Assembly: GCA_019236695.1 (NCBI GenBank)
Contig: JAFAIN010000282.1
Coordinates: forward strand, 1 to 34,952
Reading direction: 5' to 3'
Source: Acidobacteriota bacterium
GTDB taxonomy: Bacteria; Acidobacteriota; Terriglobia; Terriglobales; Acidobacteriaceae
DNA: 34,952 bases
Below the pieces are notes generated by a model, which ran no database searches, was not told the origin of the DNA, and worked only from the letters and a program-made list of their open reading frames with translations. Positions 1 to 6,203 of this stretch are shown here, piece by piece. The translations under genes were made by a program, and so were the position numbers. Positions within the stretch are counted from its first letter, which is position 1; every line of letters starts with the position of its first letter.

Positions 1-218
1 TTTACGACCATCTCAGCCCGCGACCATACTTCGTGGGCGCCGGCCACGATTCGCGCGCCCGCCTCTTTGTATTCACTGTCGGGGAGGCTGGAGAGTTCAC
101 CGGCGCCTGCTTCGACGAGCACGGTATGGCCGGCATCCGCGAGCGCCTTCACTCCGGAAGGCACAATTCCGACCCGGCTCTCATGGTCTTTGACCTCTTT
201 GGGAACCCCAATGATCAT
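1..218 (-). CDS. ald: Alanine dehydrogenase, N-terminal fragment (runs off the left window edge)
   Basis: Seen: reading leftwards from the ATG at 218-216, an open frame continues to base 1 with no stop and gives 72 residues starting MIIGVPKEVKDHESRVGIVP. It contains the segment GHTVLVEAGAG and ends in a VW..AEMVV motif. Family knowledge: this is the N-terminal catalytic half of NAD-dependent L-alanine dehydrogenase (EC 1.4.1.1), which interconverts alanine with pyruvate plus ammonia in the cytoplasm. The PntA subunit of transhydrogenase has a related N-terminus, but the MIIGVPKE opening and the VW..AEMVVK end fit Ald better. The gene is divergent from moaDE, with 148 bp between the start codons. 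The nucleotide-binding domain lies outside the window, so the call rests on the first fifth of the protein. Confidence 0.85.
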   Translation of the reverse strand, partial: MIIGVPKEVKDHESRVGIVPSGVKALADAGHTVLVEAGAGELSSLPDSEYKEAGARIVAGAHEVWSRAEMVV

Positions 219-271
219 TCGCCGCCTCTGTTCTGAATCACCGAGGATACCACCAGAGAATCGCGGAGTTT

Positions 272-297
272 CGAAATTGCGAAATTTTGAAATTTGC
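272..297. repeat. AAATT-rich degenerate repeat in the ald/moaDE divergent gap
   Basis: Three AAATT words spaced 9-10 nt apart lie between the divergent ald and moaDE starts. Bases 272-288 are the exact reverse complement of 31946-31962 (AAAATTTCGCAATTTCG, 17 nt), which lies inside the signal-peptide coding region of the phosphoesterase gene. The element is seen directly. Its role is unknown, and it sits where the two divergent promoters should be. Confidence 0.5.
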
Positions 298-366
298 GGT
301 TGCGGGCAGCCGGCAGAGCGGCGCAACTATGCCGGCTGCGGCGGGTTCGCGTATTCTAGGTACGCT

Positions 367-1101
367 GTGCCGTTTCGTGTCCGGGTGCTCTTTTTTGGCG
401 TGCTGCGCGACCTGCTGGGCTCATCCGGCGAGGATGCGTTCCTGCCGGAAGGGGCCACGCTGGCTGACCTGCTGGCCACCTACTCGCGCAAAGCACCCGA
501 GTTGAGGGCCCATATCCCGTCGCTGGCGCTCTCTCTCAATCACGAGTTTGCTTCCCCCAGCACCGGGCTCAAAGAAGGCGATGAGATCGGTTTCCTTCCT
601 CCGGTGTCCGGAGGGGCTGCCGGGGTTGGGCAACCGGTAATGAGCCGCTGGCTGCTGACGGGTGACCGGCTTTCGCCGAACGCGCTGGTGCAGGCGCTGG
701 CGCAGCCCGAGGACGGCGCGGTGGTGGTTTTCGAGGGAGTGGTTCGAAACCACAGCCGGCAGCGCCAGACATTTTTCCTGGAGTACGAAGCATACGAAGC
801 CATGGCCGCAGCCGGACTGCAATTGCTGGTGGAGCAGGCCAGGGAGAAGTTTCCCATCCGCGATGCTGCCGTGCACCACCGGCTGGGCCGGATCGAGATT
901 GGCGAGACGAGTGTGGTCATAGCGGTCTTCTCCGCGCATCGTGCCGCGGCCTTTGACGCATGCCGCTGGATTATCGACACGCTGAAGCGGACGGTTCCAA
1001 TCTGGAAGAAGGAGCATTTCGAGGACGGCGCAGTTTGGGCCGATGGCGAGCCGTTCCCCGCGAGCTTGACTGCCGGCGGCGCGCCAGGGAGCGCAGAATG
1101 A
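367..1101 (+). CDS. Fused molybdopterin synthase, MoaD-MoaE
   Basis: Molybdopterin synthase transfers sulfur from the MoaD C-terminal thiocarboxylate to precursor Z (cPMP) on MoaE, making molybdopterin. Here both subunits lie in one frame. Residues 1-83 are a MoaD ubiquitin-like fold ending FLPPVSGG (Gly82-Gly83). Residues 84-91 form a short linker. Residues 92-244 are MoaE, with FEGVVRNHS, the HRLGRIEIGE block and the lysine-rich active-site segment VPIWKKEHFEDG. The GTG at 367 is chosen because it opens the MoaD beta strand and has AGG about 6 nt upstream. The ATG at 67 is in frame but overlaps ald and adds a non-homologous tail. An internal ATG at 640 could yield free MoaE. The last 4 bp overlap the next gene (ATGA). 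The product would feed the Mo hydroxylase encoded at 4785-9191. Comparable fused proteins (mycobacterial MoaX) are known. Confidence 0.9.
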   Translation: MPFRVRVLFFGVLRDLLGSSGEDAFLPEGATLADLLATYSRKAPELRAHIPSLALSLNHEFASPSTGLKEGDEIGFLPPVSGGAAGVGQPVMSRWLLTGDRLSPNALVQALAQPEDGAVVVFEGVVRNHSRQRQTFFLEYEAYEAMAAAGLQLLVEQAREKFPIRDAAVHHRLGRIEIGETSVVIAVFSAHRAAAFDACRWIIDTLKRTVPIWKKEHFEDGAVWADGEPFPASLTAGGAPGSAE

Positions 1102-2075
1102 AAGCAGCGATGCCAACTGATGGCCGGCTCCGGCGGGTGGTGGGTTTCGCGGCGGCATTCTCCCTCGCTATTGCGCTTTGCCTTTCGCTGTACGCACAAA
1201 GCGGAGCAGGCAGTTCATCGCAAATTCCAACTTTTCGTTCTGACGTGCGCCTGGTGAACGTGTATGCCACGGTTCTGAACCATGATGGAGCGCCGGTAGC
1301 CGAACTGACCCGCGGGGATTTTCAGGTTCTGGAAGACGATGTACCGCAAAGCATTGCGATGTTCGACCGCGAATCGGAAGTTCCGCTGAACATCGTAATC
1401 GCGGTAGATACCAGCCTGAGTACGCGCAAAGACCTGCCGCTGGAAGTGGCAGCAGCCCGCCGTTTTGCTCGCGACATCCTGCGGCCCGAGGACCGGCTGG
1501 CCGTCTATCGATTTGACGAGAACGTGACGGAAATCGTGCCGTTCACTTCCGATATCAAGGCCATTGAACGCGGGCTGGAGCACGTGCGCACCGGCGCCGC
1601 CACCTCGCTTTTTGACGCTGTCTATCTGGCGGCCGATACGCTGGCGGGCCGCCGGGGGCGCAAGGCGCTGGTGGTCATTACGGATGGCGGCGACACTACG
1701 AGCCGGATGGGCTTTCAGGATGCATTGCGCTCCGCAATTCAATCGGAGGCGCTGGTGTACAGCATCATTGATGTGCCGATTGAAGCGAGCGCCGGGCGCG
1801 ACATTGGCGGCGAACACGCGCTGATGCAGTTTGCCCAGGACACGGGCGGAAAGTACTTCTACGCCGGCAAGCCGGGGCAGCTCGATGAAGCCTTCCACCA
1901 GATTGATCGCGAGCTGCGCACGCAATACGTGCTGGGCTACTATGCGAAGGCGCGGGATGACGGCAAGCAGTTCCGGCGCATTGACGTTCGCGTAAGAACG
2001 ACGGGCGCGGAGCCCGGAGGAGGCGGCGAGAGCGCGTACACCGTAAGGCACAGGACCGGCTACTACACCCATTAG
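1098..2075 (+). CDS. Secreted VWFA-related domain protein (acidobacterial type)
   Basis: The protein has 325 residues. An N-terminal signal-peptide-like segment (hydrophobic stretch around residues 14-32, AAAFSLAIALCLSLYAQ) is followed by the block FRSDVRLVNVYATVLN and then a von Willebrand factor A domain. The MIDAS metal site DTSLS lies near residue 100 (VIAVDTSLST), and LVVITDGGD comes later. This arrangement matches the VWFA-related family expanded in Acidobacteria. Family members are exported and presumed to mediate protein interaction; no enzymatic role is established. The start ATG at 1098 overlaps the moaDE stop (ATGA) and has an AGGGA ribosome site about 7 nt upstream, so the two genes are probably translationally coupled although no functional link is obvious. 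An in-frame ATG at 960 lies inside moaDE and is rejected. Confidence 0.85.
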   Translation: MKAAMPTDGRLRRVVGFAAAFSLAIALCLSLYAQSGAGSSSQIPTFRSDVRLVNVYATVLNHDGAPVAELTRGDFQVLEDDVPQSIAMFDRESEVPLNIVIAVDTSLSTRKDLPLEVAAARRFARDILRPEDRLAVYRFDENVTEIVPFTSDIKAIERGLEHVRTGAATSLFDAVYLAADTLAGRRGRKALVVITDGGDTTSRMGFQDALRSAIQSEALVYSIIDVPIEASAGRDIGGEHALMQFAQDTGGKYFYAGKPGQLDEAFHQIDRELRTQYVLGYYAKARDDGKQFRRIDVRVRTTGAEPGGGGESAYTVRHRTGYYTH

Positions 2076-2094
2076 AGATGCCCTGGGATGAATG

Positions 2095-2226
2095 ACGTGG
2101 GTCCGGCCGCCCTCGGCCGGACTGGGCGTGCGGAGCGCGCCTGAGGTCAGTATCAGCAGAACCGATGACCCCAATAAGAGCGGCCTTGCAGGCCGCCTGT
2201 CCGGCCGAGGGCGGCCGGACCCACGT
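2095..2226. repeat. 132-bp element with perfect 28-bp terminal inverted repeats (copy 1)
   Basis: Bases 2095-2122 (starting ACGTGGGTCCGGCCGCCC) are the exact reverse complement of 2199-2226. The 76-bp interior holds a smaller palindrome, GCGGCCTTGCAGGCCGC. A second copy with an identical right arm lies at 13776-13884. There is no open frame inside. The structure resembles a MITE or REP/BIME-like dispersed element. It starts 19 bp after the VWFA stop and ends 47 bp before the Hfq-like start. Confidence 0.85.
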
Positions 2227-2273
2227 GAGTTCGAAAATGTCTCCGTTGTGACCGCGATGGTAGAATCTCTCGC

Positions 2274-2600
2274 ATGTCTTTCCGCTCGTTCTCCTTTCCC
2301 CGGCGCGCCCAGAAGAGCCCGCCGCCTGATGAGACATTTAAAGAAGCCGAGTACCTGCGGTCGCTAGGGGAGCGGCAGAAGACGGTTTCGGTGAAGCTGC
2401 TGGATGGGCAGGTGGTGCGCGGCTGGATTGAGTACTACGACCAGCGCATGATCCGGCTGACGCGGGAAGGCGAGCCCAACCTTTTTATCTTCAAGGATCG
2501 AATCGCCTACATTGCAGAAGACAACCGCAAGCCCGGCCCGGGGCGCCGCGAGCGCGCGGCCAGCAGCATGCCCGCCATGGCGGAGTTGGGCCAGGAGTAA
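2274..2600 (+). CDS. Hfq/Sm-like RNA-binding protein
   Basis: The protein has 108 residues. After a proline- and basic-rich N-terminus, residues about 36-83 form an Sm fold. The Sm1 part is KTVSVKLLDGQVVRGWIEYYDQRMIRL, given here as VKLLDGQVVRG followed by IEYYDQRMIRL. The Sm2-like strand is LFIFKDRIAYIAED. Hfq proteins bind small RNAs and mRNAs as hexamers. The Sm1 glycine, tyrosine-aspartate and isoleucine-leucine pattern is present, but the canonical YKHAI motif of Sm2 is replaced by IFKDRI. The C-terminal tail (residues 84-108) is basic and then acidic. A divergent Hfq-like role is the best call. No strong ribosome site precedes the ATG. The next gene begins a few bases after the stop and may share its mRNA. 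Confidence 0.7.
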   Translation: MSFRSFSFPRRAQKSPPPDETFKEAEYLRSLGERQKTVSVKLLDGQVVRGWIEYYDQRMIRLTREGEPNLFIFKDRIAYIAEDNRKPGPGRRERAASSMPAMAELGQE

Positions 2601-2605
2601 TCCGC

Positions 2606-3463
2606 CTGGCCCCGAGCTTCGAGTTCGCTTCCCAAGCCGGCGAAGTCGCACGTGAAGCCGGCAGGTTGCTGCTCACTTATTTTCGCGGCGCCTGGCTGGC
2701 CGGCGATTCCGGCGCGCCGGCCGCACACATTCGCATTGAGTACAAGGGCGATGTCGATCTCGTAACCGAAGCCGACCGGCGCTCAGAAGAACTCATCGTG
2801 GGGCGCATCCGCGAGCGTTGGCCCGGCCACGGCATCCTGGGGGAAGAGGGCACGCGCACGCAGCCGGGCAGCGAGTACCAGTGGTATGTGGACCCGCTGG
2901 ACGGCACAACCAATTTCGCGCACGGGTATCCGGTGTTCTGCGTCTCGCTTGGCCTGGCGCGCAGCGGCGAGCTGATTTCCGGCGCCATCTATGACCCCAC
3001 GCGCGACGAACTCTTTGCCGCTGAAAAGGGCGCGGGCGCGTGGCTGAACGGCAACCGCATTGTGGTGTCACCGGTTAAGGCGCTGGCCGAGAGCCTGCTC
3101 GGAACCGGCTTTCCCAGCAAGAAGCGGCACAACAACCCGAACATCCACTTTTACCAGCACCTCACGCTGCGATCGCACGGCGTGCGCCGCGCCGGGTCGG
3201 CGGCGCTCGACCTGGCATGCGTTGCCTGCGGGCGCTATGACGGCTTCTGGGAATTCAATCTCAACCCATGGGACACGTCAGCCGGCGTCGTGCTGGTGCG
3301 AGAGGCCGGCGGGATGGTGAGCGACTTCAGCGGCGGCGAATTCGATATCGCCAGCCATGAGGTGTGCGCCTCGAACGGCCGCATACATCCGGAACTTCTG
3401 CGGGAGTTCGCCCGCGTGTTTGCCGGCACGGATCTGGAGCCGTTGCCCAAGGCCGGAGCGTGA
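2606..3463 (+). CDS. Inositol monophosphatase family protein (likely CTG start)
   Basis: This is a Mg2+-dependent phosphatase of the IMPase/SuhB family, which hydrolyses inositol-1-phosphate or related sugar phosphates. Seen, numbering from 2606: metal ligands in ILGEEG (Glu80/81), VDPLDGTTN (Asp96, Asp99) and PWDTSAG (Asp223). Together these form the complete metal-binding set. No ATG, GTG or TTG opens the frame before the TTG at 2666, yet the family helix-1 sequence (FASQAGEVAREAGRLL) is encoded upstream of it. The CTG at 2606 has AGGAG 8 nt upstream and would restore that helix, giving 285 residues. If TTG 2666 were used, helix 1 would be lost. The start is therefore an inference. The 5' end lies within a few bases of the hfq-like stop. 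Confidence 0.85.
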   Translation: MAPSFEFASQAGEVAREAGRLLLTYFRGAWLAGDSGAPAAHIRIEYKGDVDLVTEADRRSEELIVGRIRERWPGHGILGEEGTRTQPGSEYQWYVDPLDGTTNFAHGYPVFCVSLGLARSGELISGAIYDPTRDELFAAEKGAGAWLNGNRIVVSPVKALAESLLGTGFPSKKRHNNPNIHFYQHLTLRSHGVRRAGSAALDLACVACGRYDGFWEFNLNPWDTSAGVVLVREAGGMVSDFSGGEFDIASHEVCASNGRIHPELLREFARVFAGTDLEPLPKAGA

Positions 3464-3481
3464 AAGCGGTTGGGTGGCGGC

Positions 3482-4171
3482 CTAAGAACTCAAGCGGAGT
3501 GACTGTGATTCTGAACCAGCAACCTCATCCGTGAGTGATTCGAGGGGCTTACGCCTATCGGCGGCTTGCGACTTATCAGATGTTTCGTTAGCCACAGTGG
3601 CGTCAAGGCAATACTGAACCGTAGAACCGCAATGCGGGCATATCTCGTCTGGACAGCGGCCGGCTGCAACGGCGTGCTGTGGCACTGAAAAAGACCGTAA
3701 ACACTCAGGACAGGTGAGCACCAGGTACGATTTCCGCGACCGGGGAATCCAGACAGGGGGCAGCTCCGCCTTTGCGGGCTGGAAACGCATCGGACAGGTC
3801 GCAAGGATTTCCCGAACGGTTTTTATGATCTCCAGGGGAGACGTTTGGCCCTTCTCCAGGTAGCGGTCGGCCAACAGATTGGGCGGGAAAGACGCCGGCT
3901 TGAATTCACCGCTGAAAGCAATCGTAGCAACGGAAGGAAATCGCTTGCGAAGAACCCCCAGCAGCTCAAAGCCGGACATGGCTGGGGTTTTCAAATCGGT
4001 GATGACCAGATGAGGAATTGCGCCACGCATTACTGCGAGGGCCTCGAAACCATCCGCGGCAACCAAGACTTCATAATGTTCATTCGTGAGCAATGCGCCC
4101 AGCGTAAGCCGTACATTCTCCTCGTCGTCAACAACGAGAATCCGATAGCGAAATTGCTGCGGCGATCCCAT
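3482..4171 (-). CDS. Response regulator with C-terminal zinc ribbon
   Basis: The protein has 229 residues. Residues 9-125 are a CheY-like receiver domain with the acidic pair Asp15/Asp16, phospho-acceptor Asp59 (LVITDLKTP), Ser87 (AFSGE) and Lys107. There is no DNA-binding or known enzymatic output. Instead residues 148-190 carry two cysteine pairs, C154PECLRSF and C178PHCG, spaced like a zinc ribbon, followed by a polar Ser/Asp-rich tail. The protein is probably a cytoplasmic signalling node acting through protein or nucleic-acid contact by the ribbon; no target is apparent. It converges on the IMPase gene with an 18-bp gap. No cognate kinase adjoins it. Confidence 0.8.
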   Translation of the reverse strand: MGSPQQFRYRILVVDDEENVRLTLGALLTNEHYEVLVAADGFEALAVMRGAIPHLVITDLKTPAMSGFELLGVLRKRFPSVATIAFSGEFKPASFPPNLLADRYLEKGQTSPLEIIKTVREILATCPMRFQPAKAELPPVWIPRSRKSYLVLTCPECLRSFSVPQHAVAAGRCPDEICPHCGSTVQYCLDATVANETSDKSQAADRRKPLESLTDEVAGSESQSLRLSS

Positions 4172-4509
4172 GGAAGAAAGCCGATCTTGTGCTCCCCCGG
4201 CTGGGCCGACTTCTTCTTACCCGAATTGAGACTTAGGGTCAAGTATGCTTCTTCAAGCCCTGCAGTAGCGAACGTCAAATCGCGCCATGCTGTGCAAGAA
4301 ATCTCCAGGCGTCCGGCACCTCGCTACTTGTCATTTCGAGCGCTGGTTTGGCGCGAGAAATCTGCATTTTGCTGATGGACAGCGAAATGCAGATCCCTCA
4401 CCTTCGGCAAGCTCAGGGTCGGGATGACATTTGCTGAGGGTGTCGCTCTTTTATGCAAAAATCATTAATATTTGCGCGCTGCCCGGAAGGGTGATCGAAA
4501 GGAGATCGC
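4172..4509. other. Intergenic region with a degenerate repeat element
   Basis: About 338 bp lie between the response-regulator start and the GlsB-like gene. No convincing open frame is present. The central part (4329-4429) is an imperfect inverted repeat listed separately. The AT-rich stretch 4448-4473 directly precedes the GlsB leader and is the likely promoter region, but no clear -35/-10 pair could be assigned. Confidence 0.6.
4329..4429. repeat. Imperfect inverted-repeat element with TGTCAT/ATGACA ends
   Basis: The element opens with TGTCATTTCGAGC and closes with GTCGGGATGACA. The inner arms AATCTGCATTTTGC (from 4359) and GCGAAATGCAGATC (4382-4395) are near-perfect complements. The two halves can pair over most of their roughly 45-nt length with mismatches. 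The layout resembles dispersed intergenic hairpin elements of many free-living bacteria. Only one copy is in the window. Confidence 0.6.
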
Positions 4510-4752
4510 ATGGGAATCCTGGCCTGGATTGTGGTTGGATTGATTGCGGGGTGGCTGGCGGGCAAGGTCATGAAAGGCGAAGGCTACGGCATTGTGGCGG
4601 ATATTGTTATCGGCATCCTCGGCGGCGTGTTGGGCGGCTGGATCTTCAACGCGCTGGGCGTTTCCTGGGGCGGAATGATCGGCTCGATCATCGTAGCCTT
4701 TATCGGCGCCGTGATTTTGGTGTGGATTGCGCGAATGCTGAAGCGGGCGTGA
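4510..4752 (+). CDS. GlsB/YeaQ/YmgE family small membrane protein
   Basis: The protein has 80 residues with three hydrophobic, glycine-rich segments (about residues 2-18, 28-47 and 53-74). It matches the GlsB/YeaQ/YmgE family, historically called transglycosylase-associated proteins, with the motif GLIAGWLAG near the start and GGVLGGWIFNALG in the middle. Family members are inner-membrane proteins often induced by stress; their molecular role is unclear. A strong AAGGAG ribosome site lies 7 nt before the ATG (4499-4504). The gene stands alone and converges on the coxG end. Confidence 0.9.
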   Translation: MGILAWIVVGLIAGWLAGKVMKGEGYGIVADIVIGILGGVLGGWIFNALGVSWGGMIGSIIVAFIGAVILVWIARMLKRA

Positions 4753-4784
4753 GCGGTTCCCCGCTGAGAGCGAGGGTGAGTGCT

Positions 4785-5246
4785 TCAGCCGGCGCTCCGC
4801 CCTAATTCGCGCTCCAGGTTGGCAAACAAATCGTCAAGGTTCTTGCGCGCGGCGGATTCCACCAGGCGGCCGGCTATGGAAGCCAGCATTCCACCCACTT
4901 TTACTTCGCCCGAATAGTTGAGGAGCGTGGACGGGGCGCCGGGCTGTTCCATATCGTCGGCCAGAGTAATGTCTCCGGTGCCATCCACAAAGCCTACCCC
5001 GGCCTTCATGCGCGAGCGCAGGGTATAGGAATTCTGCGGATCGATGTTGGTAATTTCCACTTCTCCGGAAAACGATCCGCGAATATGCCCAACGCCGGCG
5101 CGAAAGAGTCCGGTGTACTTGGAGGGCCCGGCAGCCGTGAGCTTTTCGCATCCGGGGATCACGCGGCAAAGGATTTCCGGATTCAGCAGGGCTTCCCAAA
5201 CCTGGGAGCGCGGAACCGGAAGCCGGTATGAACCTTCGAGTTTCAT
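4785..5246 (-). CDS. coxG: CoxG, carbon monoxide dehydrogenase subunit G-like SRPBCC protein
   Basis: The protein has 153 residues, opening MKLEGSYRLPVPRSQVWEAL, with PEILCRVIPGCEKL and a C-terminal amphipathic helix. This is the CoxG family of START/SRPBCC folds, which is encoded with aerobic CO dehydrogenases and related molybdenum hydroxylases. In Oligotropha, CoxG is linked to membrane recruitment of the enzyme. Its start overlaps the coxM stop by 4 bp (ATGA on the minus strand), so it is the last gene of the S-L-M-G operon. Confidence 0.9.
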   Translation of the reverse strand: MKLEGSYRLPVPRSQVWEALLNPEILCRVIPGCEKLTAAGPSKYTGLFRAGVGHIRGSFSGEVEITNIDPQNSYTLRSRMKAGVGFVDGTGDITLADDMEQPGAPSTLLNYSGEVKVGGMLASIAGRLVESAARKNLDDLFANLERELGRSAG

Positions 5247-6094
5247 GCCTTCGCAGCCATCGCTTCCTGTACGGCACGCCGGCAGTAAACCGCTGCCAGG
5301 TGCTTGCGGTATTCCGCCGAGGCAAAATGATCGCCCAGCGCGTCCACGCCTTCTGCGGCCCGGCTGCAGGCGCCGGCAATGGCGCTCGCCGGTTGGTTCA
5401 CCAGGGCGCGTTCCGCCGCACCTGCGCGGTAGGCGTGATCGGCGACTCCCGTAATTCCGATCGCGGCGCTCTGGATTTTGCCGGACGCCATCTTTACCAC
5501 CGCCGCCACGCCCACCACGGCAAAGCCTGAGGCAGGATGGTGAAACTTGGCGTAGCTTGTTCCGGCGCCTGTGGTGGCCGGCACACGGATTTCGGTAATC
5601 AGCTCGCCGCTGAGGAGCGTTGTGCTGAACAGCCCGGAGAAGAACTCCCGGGCAGGAATCGTGCGCTCTCCCTTCCTGCCGCGCGCCACGATTTCGGCGT
5701 CAAGCGCGAGCAACGCTGCCGGATAATCGGCAGCCGGGTCGGCATGGGCAATGCTGCCGCCGATGGTGCCGCGATTGCGTACCTGCACATCTCCAATTTG
5801 CCGCGCTGCCCTCGAAAGCAGCGGCGAGCGCGAGGCAAGCAGCGGCGATTCGGCGATGGCGGCGTGCGTGGTCATTGCGCCCAGGGCAACCTGGGCTCCG
5901 GCCTCGCGGACGTAGCTCAGGCCAGGAATTCGGCCGAGGTCAATGAGCAGGGCGGGCTCGGCCAGCCGCAGCTTCATGGCCGGGAGCAGGCTGTGCCCGC
6001 CGGCCAGCAGTTTGGCCTCATGAGAGGACTCGAGCAGCGCAATGGCCTGTTCCACGCTACTTGGGGCCTGGTAGTCAAAATTCGCTGGAATCAT
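5243..6094 (-). CDS. coxM: CoxM-type FAD-binding subunit of a molybdenum hydroxylase
   Basis: The protein has 283 residues and is the medium subunit that passes electrons from the iron-sulfur protein to FAD. Seen: FAD-binding motifs AGGHSLLPAMKLR (near residue 31) and TIGGSIAHADPAADYP (near residue 109), then the CO-dehydrogenase flavoprotein C-terminal domain. A GGGAGG ribosome site (bases 6103-6108, minus strand) precedes the ATG by 8 nt. A 109-bp spacer carrying an inverted repeat separates it from coxL. Position after coxL gives the order S-L-M, typical of form II clusters. Confidence 0.92.
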   Translation of the reverse strand: MIPANFDYQAPSSVEQAIALLESSHEAKLLAGGHSLLPAMKLRLAEPALLIDLGRIPGLSYVREAGAQVALGAMTTHAAIAESPLLASRSPLLSRAARQIGDVQVRNRGTIGGSIAHADPAADYPAALLALDAEIVARGRKGERTIPAREFFSGLFSTTLLSGELITEIRVPATTGAGTSYAKFHHPASGFAVVGVAAVVKMASGKIQSAAIGITGVADHAYRAGAAERALVNQPASAIAGACSRAAEGVDALGDHFASAEYRKHLAAVYCRRAVQEAMAAKA

Positions 6095-6110
6095 CTGCCT
6101 GCCTCCCGGT

Positions 6111-6178
6111 GTGCAATGTGAAATGTGGAATCTGGAATCGGCAAACGAGGGCGTTCATTTTTACTTTTCACATTGCAC
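6111..6178. repeat. Inverted repeat of the TGTGGAAT family inside the cox operon (copy A)
   Basis: GTGCAATGTGAAA (6111-6123) and TTTCACATTGCAC (6166-6178) are perfect complements separated by 42 nt. The words TGTGGAATCTGGAAT follow the left arm. In the minus-strand mRNA this would form a 13-bp stem between the coxL stop and the coxM ribosome site. Related copies lie at 31841-31916 and 34761-34836. Confidence 0.7.
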
Positions 6179-6203
6179 GTTCCTCTCCTGTCGCGCTTCA
6201 GGC

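Noticed and set aside
67-366. Longer start for the MoaD-MoaE gene
   Set aside because: It would overlap the divergent ald gene by about 150 bp and add residues unrelated to MoaD.
4431-4475. A sigma70-type promoter before the glsB-like gene
   Set aside because: TTGCTG and AT-rich words are present but no pair has acceptable 16-18-nt spacing; not strong enough to list.
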